Positions 16,038 to 24,077 of a stretch of DNA of 64,000 nt are shown here, piece after piece. The DNA comes from Candidatus Ichthyocystis hellenicum. GTDB taxonomy: Bacteria > Pseudomonadota > Gammaproteobacteria > Burkholderiales > 2013Ark19i. Where the stretch lies: the NCBI RefSeq assembly GCF_001460935.1, contig NZ_LN906597.1, forward strand, positions 223,693 through 287,692, given 5' to 3'. Each line of letters starts with the position of its first letter. Position 1 is the stretch's first letter. Position numbers and translations under genes: made by a program. The notes under the pieces were generated by a model. That model saw only the letters and a list, made by a program, of their open reading frames with translations, was not told the origin of the DNA and did not search any database.

Positions 16038-17477
16038 ATGGGTCCTTCTCACATAGGTCGTGTAGCAAGAACTGTATCAACTCAAGCCGTAAAGTTTCCC
16101 GTGGGTGGTGGAGGACAACAAGGATCGGAACTCGCGGAAGAAGATCGCGATCTCAGCGGCATCAGAAACGAAAAAACTAGGCGCAGCAACCCCGTTTCTC
16201 AACAAGCACATGCCTCACGTACATTTGCTTCACCAAAATTCGTGGGAAACCTATCTGACATTGATATGGCAACTGCCTCTGCTAATGTTGAGGAATTATC
16301 CCTAGCAGCATCCACACTTAGTAAGCGGGTAAAATCCCTAAAGGATCGCAAGTTTGAAGTAGAAAGCGAGAGCCCAGAACAACTATCAGAAACAGAAGCA
16401 GAAAAATATGCTGAAGTTACCCTATCTGACCTTTCTGGAATTATGAGCTTGTCTAAAAAGCTGTCCAAAAGACCCAAAAATGCTCGTCAGTTAACAGAAC
16501 AACAGTACCCAGAAGACGAAGTTTCACAAGATATGGTTCTGCAATTCGCTCTTAACCTTGCTGAAGGTGAACTAAAAGAAGCTGAATCAGACCCTAATTC
16601 CTCTGAGGAAAAGATTCGCGATTTAAAAAAAATACGCTCTAGCTTAATGGAGCAGCTTAGAGAACACCGCGTAGAGAATGGCCAGGCAATACGAGCAAAA
16701 TTCAACATAGCATCTGCTGCAAGAAGCTTTGCTGAATCCATCAAAAGCTCAGATTTATCAGAAAAAGACCGAAAACAACTTAAATCGGGAATAAAAACGT
16801 TCCAAGCAGTTTACTCTAACATTGCTGACTCATACTCCCCAGATACGGAAAGCGGGGTACAAGCCCTACACGAAGAAGCCCTACAAAATGCTTCTCTGCG
16901 CTCGCTTTACTTGATGATAAAACAACGATTTGGACTAGAAAACATTCAGAAAGGTTTCTCGGAAGTCGTATCAGCTATATCAGCAGATATGAATAGTTCA
17001 CAACCCTCCATTGGTTCAGCTAACTTAACCATTATGTTGAAAGATTTCAAATTTTTGGCCGCAACCAAAAATGTGTATGATTCTTGTAAAGACTATACTG
17101 ACTTAATGAAAAAACAATACAAGTTTGAGGTATCTCAATCAACTATGACCGACGAGTGTGTATTGCTCAGTACTGAATCTTGGGTAACAACAAACCATTA
17201 TCATCAAATTCTAGTAAAACATAAAGTTTATGACCATGGCTCAAATGACAAGGAAAACATCGACAGAACACGTTTAGCAATATGTTTCATGAATGCTATG
17301 CTTAGTGGTGTACGAGAAGTACCTGAAGCAATGATGCCTGATGGCGAAGAAAGTCGTCTAAAAATAATATCTGAAGGAGTATCTGTTCTTGATGGGTTAG
17401 CAGAAACAGAAGAGCTTCTAGACGACGACATGACCACGGTTGAATCAGTTGATTTTTTGCGCCCTGAAGAAAATTAA
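16038..17477 (+). CDS. sctW: T3SS gatekeeper SctW (YopN/InvE/CopN family)
   Basis: A 479-residue, almost wholly helical protein with a polar N-terminus. The segment from about 60 (SDIDMATASANVEELSLAAS) through 300 has the YopN/InvE helical repeats, and the C-terminal part (about 300-460) corresponds to the TyeA-like region, so YopN and TyeA functions appear fused as in MxiC, InvE and CopN. SctW holds back effectors until contact with the host. It is the first gene of the operon leading to sctX, sctY and sctV, the Yersinia yopN-tyeA-sycN-yscX-Y-V order. The ATG at 16038 lies 8 bases after AAAGGAG; in-frame ATGs at 15996 and 16032 have no or too-close sites. Confidence 0.8.
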   Translation: MGPSHIGRVARTVSTQAVKFPVGGGGQQGSELAEEDRDLSGIRNEKTRRSNPVSQQAHASRTFASPKFVGNLSDIDMATASANVEELSLAASTLSKRVKSLKDRKFEVESESPEQLSETEAEKYAEVTLSDLSGIMSLSKKLSKRPKNARQLTEQQYPEDEVSQDMVLQFALNLAEGELKEAESDPNSSEEKIRDLKKIRSSLMEQLREHRVENGQAIRAKFNIASAARSFAESIKSSDLSEKDRKQLKSGIKTFQAVYSNIADSYSPDTESGVQALHEEALQNASLRSLYLMIKQRFGLENIQKGFSEVVSAISADMNSSQPSIGSANLTIMLKDFKFLAATKNVYDSCKDYTDLMKKQYKFEVSQSTMTDECVLLSTESWVTTNHYHQILVKHKVYDHGSNDKENIDRTRLAICFMNAMLSGVREVPEAMMPDGEESRLKIISEGVSVLDGLAETEELLDDDMTTVESVDFLRPEEN

Positions 17478-17508
17478 GTACACTAGCAAATAAGCAAAGA
17501 GGAAAATC

Positions 17509-17889
17509 ATGTCTCCGGAATTTGTCATAGCGGAATATCAAAAGTACATTGGCATGGACTTGCCAGATGAGGTACAAGGATCAGCTTTTCAGCTAGAGGA
17601 TCCTTCACGTGGTTGGTTGTTTGGACTCGACAGCGATCGAATCCACGTCATTCCCTTTTACGCAATACCGGCTATATATTTTGATGCAGAAAAAAAAGAG
17701 AGAGCTCTTGTTTCCGTTGATATAAGACGACAACGAAATACACCGGGACTTGCCGTTAGTGTTTCTGACATCAATAATCAGGAATGGGTCGTTGCCATTA
17801 TGAGGATATCACCCCAAAAAGCATCACTTGATGTCATTGATGACAGTATTGCTAAACTACAACGCTTCCTAACTGCTATTATAAGCTAG
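17509..17889 (+). CDS. Probable small T3SS chaperone next to the gatekeeper (SycN/YscB place)
   Basis: A 126-residue alpha/beta protein: an N-terminal helix (PEFVIAEYQKYIGMDLP), beta strands through the middle (WLFGLDSDRIHVIPFYAIPAIYF, ALVSVDIRR, GLAVSVSD, WVVAIMRISP) and a C-terminal helix (IDDSIAKLQRFLTAIIS). This resembles the class I (CesT-type) chaperone fold. It lies between sctW and sctX, where Yersinia has sycN, a YopN chaperone subunit. No family-specific motif is recognised, so the call rests on fold pattern and place. The ATG at 17509 follows AAGAGG. Confidence 0.45.
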   Translation: MSPEFVIAEYQKYIGMDLPDEVQGSAFQLEDPSRGWLFGLDSDRIHVIPFYAIPAIYFDAEKKERALVSVDIRRQRNTPGLAVSVSDINNQEWVVAIMRISPQKASLDVIDDSIAKLQRFLTAIIS

Positions 17890-17971
17890 CCAAATAACCA
17901 CTTATCGTTGCGTATTTTAAGAAAAAAATCATCACCTTCTTTTATGATAAATACATATAGAAGGAGGTACG

Positions 17972-18385
17972 ATGGATAAATCACTAGGCTTAACAACACC
18001 AAATCTACTCTCATTCAACCATGGTCTCTTATCAATTGATCATCATGAAGAGAACATACCCGCTGATGAATCTGTCAATATACCAGAAGAATTACGCGTT
18101 TTACCTTCTGATAAGCTACTGGACCCGTACTCTGGAACAGCACTAGATTTCAAAGGACACCTAGCTGATCAAACACTGAAGGCCTTAGCACCAAAGATTG
18201 ATAACGATAAGTTATTTTTGTCTGATGTTTTTCTCATGCACATGCAATCAGCTGATGAAAATTTTAGAAAATTGGCAAAAAGAACTAAAAATAAGAACTT
18301 CAACAAAGCAGTTCATGTTCTTATAGAAGAAATGGCTTTACGAGAATTACTTTCTAATTCTAGAAGTGCACTTATTTCCGTATAA
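17972..18385 (+). CDS. sctX: T3SS export protein SctX (YscX-like)
   Basis: A 137-residue protein with an extended N-terminus, a central ELRVLPSDKLLDPYSGTALDF segment that parallels the LPDRY...PHL...DFA part of YscX, and a helical C-terminus. YscX is found only in Ysc-type and a few related injectisomes; with YscY it binds the SctV export gate and is needed for early-substrate secretion. The gene is followed by a small TPR gene and sctV, exactly the yscX-Y-V order. The ribosome site GAAGGAGG is the strongest in the operon. Confidence 0.7.
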   Translation: MDKSLGLTTPNLLSFNHGLLSIDHHEENIPADESVNIPEELRVLPSDKLLDPYSGTALDFKGHLADQTLKALAPKIDNDKLFLSDVFLMHMQSADENFRKLAKRTKNKNFNKAVHVLIEEMALRELLSNSRSALISV

Positions 18386-18407
18386 CATAGGTTAAAAATG
18401 AGCAACA

Positions 18408-18806
18408 ATGAACGCACAGAACGATACGAAAAATACACAGAAAAAACCTATTCGACTCTCACGAGATGAGCGCGATGTTATCCTTTTGCTAAGCTATCAG
18501 TATCTTCATTATGGTAAGTTTAGTCAGGCAAAAGACTTACTAGTAGGGGTACATACATCTAGGCCTCGCGATCTATCAGTGCTACCCTTATTGGCCTATG
18601 CACAACTTCGTTGCAAAAAGCCGAAAAATGCATTAAAGATAATGTACGAACTGAGAAGAAGAGACTGGAACAGCCCGGAGTATTACTTACTAATGGCACA
18701 AGTCTTACAAGAAATTGGAGACACAGAGGAGTCACGTCGCCATTACAAGCAGTACGTTCGCATGAAATTAAGTCAAAAGAGACATTTGCCCGAAACTGTT
18801 GGCTAG
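18408..18806 (+). CDS. sctY: TPR chaperone SctY (YscY-like)
   Basis: A 132-residue protein made of TPR-like helix pairs: VILLLSYQYLHYGKFSQAKDLL, VLPLLAYAQLRCKKPKNALKIM and YYLLMAQVLQEIGDTEESRRHY. YscY is the TPR-type partner of YscX and this gene lies directly after the sctX candidate and before sctV, which makes the pair convincing. The ATG at 18408 has no strong ribosome site; translation may be coupled to sctX, whose stop is 22 bases upstream. Confidence 0.75.
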   Translation: MNAQNDTKNTQKKPIRLSRDERDVILLLSYQYLHYGKFSQAKDLLVGVHTSRPRDLSVLPLLAYAQLRCKKPKNALKIMYELRRRDWNSPEYYLLMAQVLQEIGDTEESRRHYKQYVRMKLSQKRHLPETVG

Positions 18807-18905
18807 GATGCCCCTTAACACTAGCAATAAATCAGGCTATTACTGATTTCGCTCATTCTAGCTTAACATAAACCTGTACTGATACCGATCGATTGGAAAG
18901 TCCTT

Positions 18906-20999
18906 ATGCAATCAATGCTCATAAGACTCATCTCAACCGCAACTAAGAGAAATGATCTGGTCGTAGCGGCAGCTATCGTCATGGTCGTCTTCATGATGAT
19001 TATTCCGCTACCAACTTCCTTAGTGGATATCCTCATTGCAGTTAATATGAGCGTAGCGTCTATTCTTCTCATGGTATCTCTGTACTTACCGAATCCTCTA
19101 GCATTTTCTTCATTTCCATCTGTACTGCTAATTACTACCCTATTTCGTCTAGGTATTTCCATAGCTACAACTCGCTTGATTCTTTTGAATGGCGATGCCG
19201 GACATATTATTTATACATTCGGATTTTTCGTAGTAGGAGGTAACTTAGTTGTTGGTCTGGTAGTATTCCTAATTCTTACCGTTGTCCAGTTTATTGTTAT
19301 TACTAAAGGTGCTGAAAGGGTATCTGAAGTAGCAGCTAGATTCTCTTTAGATGCTATGCCGGGAAAACAAATGTCCATCGATGGTGATATGCGAGCTGGG
19401 GCAATAAACATGGAAGAAGCCAAAAGAAGGCGCTTCTTAGTAGAGAAGGAAAGTCAGCTGTATGGTGCCATGGATGGTGCCATGAAATTTGTTAAAGGTG
19501 ACGCAATAGCTGGCTTAATCATAGTATCAGTAAACTTAATCGGCGGTATAATAATCGGAATGTTGCAGAAAGATATGACTGCCGGTGATGCTATGCGTGC
19601 CTATTCCGTGCTATCGATCGGTGACGGTCTGATCAGCCAAATACCGGCTCTTTTCATATCCATTTGTGCCGGCCTGATAGTTACGCGAGTATCATCTGTA
19701 GAAGGTGGACCAAGTAACGTTGGTAAGGATATCGGTGAGCAAATTTTTGCACAACCACGAGCTCTTATCATCGGATCAGCTATCATGCTTGGTCTGGGAT
19801 TTGTACCAGGAATGCCAACAACGGTGTTCTTCTTAATAGCGGCAGTAATAGGTCTCATCGGGTACATTTTGTTGACTCGTCATGACGAAATCGTCAAAGC
19901 CCAAAAATCTATGGACCAAAAAGAGGCAGAAAAAGCTGCCGGATCTGCTGCTGCAGATAGCAAAGCAGAAGAAGATCGAGAATTCGCTCCTACTGTTCCT
20001 CTTATTCTAGAAGTTTCTAAGGGTTTAGACCAAACATTTAGCACAAGTGTATTAAATGACGAACTAGTCAAGATCAGACGCGCCTTGTACTTGGATTTGG
20101 GCGTTCCGTTTCCAGGAATACAATTACGTTACACGGACAGATTACCTGAAGAAACATACGTTATTCAGCTCAATGAGGTTCCTATTTCTCAAGGAAATTT
20201 AAAACCTCGCCATGTATTGGTTCGTGAAAATAAGAAAACCCTGCAAACCCTAAACATTGATTTTATTGAAGGAGAAAGCTTTTTGGGTGGAATCGCAACC
20301 ATATGGGTAAGAGAAGAGCTTGAACCAACGCTAACTCAAGCAAACATCACCTGTATGCGTATAACCCAAATCCTTACTTACCACTTGGCAACCATATTAA
20401 AAAAATACGCTACCGACTTCCTCGGCATCCAAGAAAGCAAGGCATTACTAACATCGATGGAATCAAAATTCCCTGATTTGATTAAAGAAATAATGCGTGT
20501 CATGCCAATTCAAAAAATAGCCGAGATCCTACAGAGGTTGGTGTCTGAAGATATTTCGATAAGAAACATCCGCACAGTCGTAGAGGCACTGATCGAGTGG
20601 GGGCAAAAAGAAAAGGACTCCGTTCTACTAACTGAATACGTGAGAACAGCACTGAAACGGCAGATCAGCCACAAATTCGCGCAGGAAAAGAACTCCCTTC
20701 CAGCCTACCTGTTCTCACCAACAGTGGAAGACATGGTAAGAAACGCCATCCGCCAAACATCAGCTGGAAGCTACTTGGCACTAGATCCACAATCCAGCAA
20801 GCGCCTGGTAGCAAACATCAAAAAAACCATCGGTGACGTACAAAGTGTTGCAAAAAAACCAGTACTACTTACCTCTATGGATATCCGCAGATACATAAGA
20901 AAGCTGATCGAGCAAGAAATGTACGAGATACCCGTCCTGTCTTACCAAGAATTGACACAGGACGTAACCGTACAGCCATTAGGAAGAGTAGAAATGTAA
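18906..20999 (+). CDS. sctV: T3SS export gate SctV (LcrD/FlhA family)
   Basis: A 697-residue export-gate protein; nine SctV subunits form the ring through which substrates pass. The N-terminal part carries about eight membrane helices (about 17-330), with LFRLGISIATTRLIL at about 79-93 and the FHIPEP signature region at about 132-165 (KGAERVSEVAARFSLDAMPG, then KQMSIDGDMRAG). The C-terminal cytoplasmic domain (about 365-697) has VPFPGIQLRY and the TEYVRTALKRQISHKF element near residue 580. The length matches LcrD (about 700). The gene is clearly housekeeping-quality in conservation and follows sctY by 99 bases. Confidence 0.97.
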   Translation: MQSMLIRLISTATKRNDLVVAAAIVMVVFMMIIPLPTSLVDILIAVNMSVASILLMVSLYLPNPLAFSSFPSVLLITTLFRLGISIATTRLILLNGDAGHIIYTFGFFVVGGNLVVGLVVFLILTVVQFIVITKGAERVSEVAARFSLDAMPGKQMSIDGDMRAGAINMEEAKRRRFLVEKESQLYGAMDGAMKFVKGDAIAGLIIVSVNLIGGIIIGMLQKDMTAGDAMRAYSVLSIGDGLISQIPALFISICAGLIVTRVSSVEGGPSNVGKDIGEQIFAQPRALIIGSAIMLGLGFVPGMPTTVFFLIAAVIGLIGYILLTRHDEIVKAQKSMDQKEAEKAAGSAAADSKAEEDREFAPTVPLILEVSKGLDQTFSTSVLNDELVKIRRALYLDLGVPFPGIQLRYTDRLPEETYVIQLNEVPISQGNLKPRHVLVRENKKTLQTLNIDFIEGESFLGGIATIWVREELEPTLTQANITCMRITQILTYHLATILKKYATDFLGIQESKALLTSMESKFPDLIKEIMRVMPIQKIAEILQRLVSEDISIRNIRTVVEALIEWGQKEKDSVLLTEYVRTALKRQISHKFAQEKNSLPAYLFSPTVEDMVRNAIRQTSAGSYLALDPQSSKRLVANIKKTIGDVQSVAKKPVLLTSMDIRRYIRKLIEQEMYEIPVLSYQELTQDVTVQPLGRVEM

Positions 21000-21010
21000 T
21001 ACACACTCTA

Positions 21011-21358
21011 TTATTCCCCATCATCACTGCAAATCTTCTTGGCTTCTTCCAAATTATTTGCGATGGGGAAAAGAGACAAGAAACCACTTACATCGAAAAT
21101 TTCATGAACCATGTTAGATAAAGCAGCCAAAACGAGAACCCCCTTCATAGAGCGAACCTTCTTACCTAAGAGGAGAATGACTCTAAGTCCGGCCGAGCTA
21201 ATATACATAAGATCAGACATATCCAAGATAACCTTAGTATGGTTGCCATCTGCGACCAAAGTCACAACTCTCTCGAAATCAGAAGCAGAAGCACCATCAA
21301 GACGATCACTGAGATGGACGACATACGCACCATCCTCAATACCCTCAGTCCAACCCAC
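21011..21358 (-). CDS. STAS-domain anti-anti-sigma factor (SpoIIAA/RsbV/BtrV-like)
   Basis: A 115-residue single STAS domain. The diagnostic segment is LDMSDLMYISSAGLRVILLL at about residues 45-64, where Ser55 of the SSAGL motif is the expected phosphorylation site. Such proteins are switched by a kinase (anti-sigma factor) and a PP2C phosphatase. It interrupts the plus-strand T3SS cluster, convergent with sctV (11-base gap) and divergent from sctD. In Bordetella the homologous BtrV is encoded in the T3SS locus and controls secretion together with BtrU and BtrW. The GTG at 21358 is chosen because AGGAGGGGAGG lies 5-6 bases upstream; the TTG at 21382 would lie before that ribosome site. Confidence 0.9.
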   Translation of the reverse strand: MGWTEGIEDGAYVVHLSDRLDGASASDFERVVTLVADGNHTKVILDMSDLMYISSAGLRVILLLGKKVRSMKGVLVLAALSNMVHEIFDVSGFLSLFPIANNLEEAKKICSDDGE

Positions 21359-21443
21359 GGTAACCTCCCCTCCTATAAGCAAAAGGAAGTAATATACATG
21401 ATGCAGGTTAATAAATACAGACGTCGACCTGCAAAGTAATAAT

Positions 21444-22871
21444 ATGGAACAAATTATGGAAAAAATGTCTCATGAAATCAGGATACTAGCAGGGCTCCAT
21501 GCTGGTGCAAAAGTAGCCGTATCTGGTTCAATCACTGTTGGATCAGACTCTAACTGTGACATCGTACTAAACGACCCAGGAATACTACCGCAAGCAGCCT
21601 TTATCAGCATTGATAAATCATCTTGGTCAATCAAACTGGCTGATAAAAACTATCCTTTATCAATGTCTTTCGGTGATATTTTTTGGATCGGTATCGTACC
21701 AATTAGTGTAGCACTGAGCACACAAATATGGCCCAAGGACATACCCTCCCCAGAACAGACCAAGCAATATTCCAAATCTGATGAGAACGATGAGGATGAT
21801 GATGATTACGACGATGAAAACCTAGAGGACACGATACAGGAAGGGCAAGCAGAAGAACAAGATCCAGGAAGCGCTATCAGTGTTAACTCAAAGACGGCAA
21901 ACACAATCACAAAAAAACGCTTAGAGACCGTAATTGGCGGCATTGTGGTGGCACTAGTAGTACTGATATCTACTGGCTCCTACCTCATGATTAATCACCG
22001 GGAAAAACTTACTGATCGTCAAAAAAATATAAGTCACATGAATGAGTTGGAATTCAGTGTACGTGCTCTCATTGCTCCGGAATTTGCAAAATTTAACCTC
22101 TCTATTGAAAAAACAGATTTCAAAAAAGTAATTGTTTCTGGATACGTACCTGAAAGAGCAGACATACACCATATTGAAAGAAAACTATCCTCTCTAGCAA
22201 GAAATGTTGTTCTTCGTATTTTTGTAATATCTGAAATTGAGGAAAGTGTTCAAGAAATTCTTAAAGAAAAATTTGCCAACATCCGGCTAAAAGATGTCTC
22301 TCTAAAGGGAGTAGTAACGCTAATTGGGTTTGGATCTGACAACGATCTAGCACAAGTTGACTCTTCACTTGAAACTACCGTTATGGGAATAAAATCAGTA
22401 GACCATAGAGGGGTAAAATCAGGAGCCAACATAGCGGAGGAGTTCGAAAAAGAGGCTCGCAAGCTCGGGTTTGACACTCTGTCTTTTCGTTATCTTGAAA
22501 ACAATATCTACGTTAGCGGATCACTTAATTCTTCGTCTATGCATGTATGGGATCAACTACTAAGTGAGCTCAGCGCTAAATATAAAACTCTGTTGTCTGT
22601 ATCTGCAAAAATAGTAGAGATTCCAGATAAACAAACGCAACATCCCCAAAACACAACACCAGGTAAATATGCCAATGCCATTTATAAAACTACAAAAGAC
22701 TATGGTGCATACGGCATATATGGGGTTATCAATGGTGCCAATAAGTACATTATTACTGAAGGCGGTGGACGTGTTATGGTGGGCGGCCGCGTAGGCAATT
22801 TTCGCTTAGCTGAAATTAATGATAACGAGATCGTGCTCGACGGCCCTCAAAAATTAATTTTGAGAAGATGA
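21444..22871 (+). CDS. sctD: T3SS inner-membrane ring protein SctD
   Basis: A 475-residue protein of the SctD/YscD family. An N-terminal FHA-like domain (about 10-95, with GSDSNCDIVLNDPG) is followed by an acidic linker (about 105-145, with DENDEDDDDYDDE), one membrane helix at about 163-184 and a periplasmic part with BON-like ring modules (about 195-400). SctD forms the outer of the two inner-membrane rings and binds SctK/SctQ through the FHA domain. The gene precedes the needle genes, as in yscD-E-F and cdsD-E-F. No good ribosome site is visible at the ATG at 21444; in-frame ATGs at 21456 and 21465 are alternatives. Confidence 0.9.
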   Translation: MEQIMEKMSHEIRILAGLHAGAKVAVSGSITVGSDSNCDIVLNDPGILPQAAFISIDKSSWSIKLADKNYPLSMSFGDIFWIGIVPISVALSTQIWPKDIPSPEQTKQYSKSDENDEDDDDYDDENLEDTIQEGQAEEQDPGSAISVNSKTANTITKKRLETVIGGIVVALVVLISTGSYLMINHREKLTDRQKNISHMNELEFSVRALIAPEFAKFNLSIEKTDFKKVIVSGYVPERADIHHIERKLSSLARNVVLRIFVISEIEESVQEILKEKFANIRLKDVSLKGVVTLIGFGSDNDLAQVDSSLETTVMGIKSVDHRGVKSGANIAEEFEKEARKLGFDTLSFRYLENNIYVSGSLNSSSMHVWDQLLSELSAKYKTLLSVSAKIVEIPDKQTQHPQNTTPGKYANAIYKTTKDYGAYGIYGVINGANKYIITEGGGRVMVGGRVGNFRLAEINDNEIVLDGPQKLILRR

Positions 22872-22874
22872 CAT

Positions 22875-23096
22875 ATGATGAAAGAAACTACAAAAATGAC
22901 CGATTTTGGTCGAGAAATAAGTGCTGGCAATAGCAAAAAAGTGGAAAATTATATGTCAGTACTGCATAAATCTCGACAACGGTTGGAAAAAGTTATTCGT
23001 CAGGGAACAAAAAAGACAGATTTTGAGTCTTATACCTGCTGCTTTAATGCAGTATGTTCAGCTATCTCTTTCTTGGACAAAGTATCAAAGCTATAG
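22875..23096 (+). CDS. Small needle-chaperone-like protein (YscE/CdsE place)
   Basis: A 73-residue helical protein (helices at about 17-40 and 48-72) located between sctD and the needle gene. In Yersinia, Pseudomonas and Chlamydia this place holds YscE/PscE/CdsE, which with a TPR partner (YscG) keeps the needle subunit soluble. Size, helical hairpin pattern and position fit; sequence conservation in this family is too low to prove it. It starts 3 bases after the sctD stop. The YscG-like partner could be the product of 6112-6501. Confidence 0.55.
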   Translation: MMKETTKMTDFGREISAGNSKKVENYMSVLHKSRQRLEKVIRQGTKKTDFESYTCCFNAVCSAISFLDKVSKL

Positions 23097-23175
23097 AGAC
23101 AACAAATCGCCTGGATGTTAGATAAAGTAAAGTCCATATCGTTCGATTGGGAGTAATAAAAATAAAGGAGTCGCT

Positions 23176-23427
23176 ATGCAAAACCACTTTGGAACATCGG
23201 CACTAGGATTCGAAGATGCCGCTTCACTGATGTCGTACGCAATTGAAGCAACTGATACCAGACTTAGGGAAATGATCAAGAAAATTGGGTCTAAGCCCGA
23301 CCCTTCTGCCACAGATATGTTATCGCTACAAATGTATATCCACACCTGGACAGTAATACTAGAAACCACAAGTGCAATAATCAAAGACATTAGTGATTTA
23401 TTCAAAGCTATCATTCAAAGAATGTAA
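23176..23427 (+). CDS. sctF: T3SS needle subunit SctF
   Basis: An 83-residue protein of needle size. The C-terminal half, SLQMYIHTWTVILETTSAII followed by KDISDLFKAIIQRM, matches the needle-subunit pattern in which a Gln/Trp helix precedes a terminal S-D-x-x-K-x-I-I-Q-(K/R)-hydrophobic end. The short Pro-containing turn GSKPDPSATD between the two helices replaces the usual PSNP/PDNP loop. The ATG at 23176 lies 5 bases after AAAGGAG. It lies downstream of sctD and the YscE-like gene, the common order. Confidence 0.9.
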   Translation: MQNHFGTSALGFEDAASLMSYAIEATDTRLREMIKKIGSKPDPSATDMLSLQMYIHTWTVILETTSAIIKDISDLFKAIIQRM

Positions 23428-23576
23428 TTAAAAAATATTTATCTCCAACCCGGTGAGTTGTACAATGTAATATATTACACTTGTTGTGGGGAATGGATAT
23501 ATAACGGTATGGTGCATCATCACCACGGAGACGGAAGTGGTATTATCACGAAGAATAAGAACAGAAAGGTGCATAA

Positions 23577-24077
23577 ATGAATACTATGGTCGATGCTAAA
23601 AGCTTAGTGGTTGAGCTAGGGTCCTTGCTGAAACTTCCTGGTCTTAAGCTCAATGAACAGGGAGTAGCAAGCCTTATTGCAGACAAAAAATTCTCCGTCA
23701 ATCTTGAGCATTCGTCCGTGGATGGGGTAATACACATTTATTCTAAAGTTATGGACCTAGATGGTCCTGTATCTGATGTTATTTGCCGCAAACTAATGGC
23801 CTTAAACGCTTACGGAAACGAAACGTCTGGGGCTAGCTTTGCCTGGGATGAGCTTCACCACGAAATCATCCTGTGGAGAAGAGTTGACTTACAAGTAGCT
23901 AATGCGCACTACCTCATGGGTGTTTTGGAGCTTTTCTTGGACCAAGTCGAACGCTGGCGCAGCCGGCTTGAAAGAGGCCTAGAGAGCCTAGAAGAGCCGA
24001 GAGCTCACGAGGGACAAGGCAGCCACTCATCAGGACCTCATCCGGCGGCAGCTCAAATCAATGCCATTCGTGGCTAA
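23577..24077 (+). CDS. Class I T3SS chaperone (CesT/SycE-like)
   Basis: A 166-residue protein whose first 130 residues follow the class I chaperone pattern: an N-terminal helix (VVELGSLLKLPGLKLNEQGVA, interrupted by the LPGL element), beta strands (FSVNLEHSSVDGVIHIYSKV, SGASFAWDELHHEIILWRRV) and a C-terminal helix (YLMGVLELFLDQVERWRSRL). Such proteins bind effectors or the gatekeeper as dimers. The last 30 residues are a disordered His/Gly/Pro tail. It follows the needle gene and overlaps the convergent PP2C gene by 4 bases. The partner effector is unknown; no effector gene is adjacent on the same strand. Confidence 0.72.
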   Translation: MNTMVDAKSLVVELGSLLKLPGLKLNEQGVASLIADKKFSVNLEHSSVDGVIHIYSKVMDLDGPVSDVICRKLMALNAYGNETSGASFAWDELHHEIILWRRVDLQVANAHYLMGVLELFLDQVERWRSRLERGLESLEEPRAHEGQGSHSSGPHPAAAQINAIRG

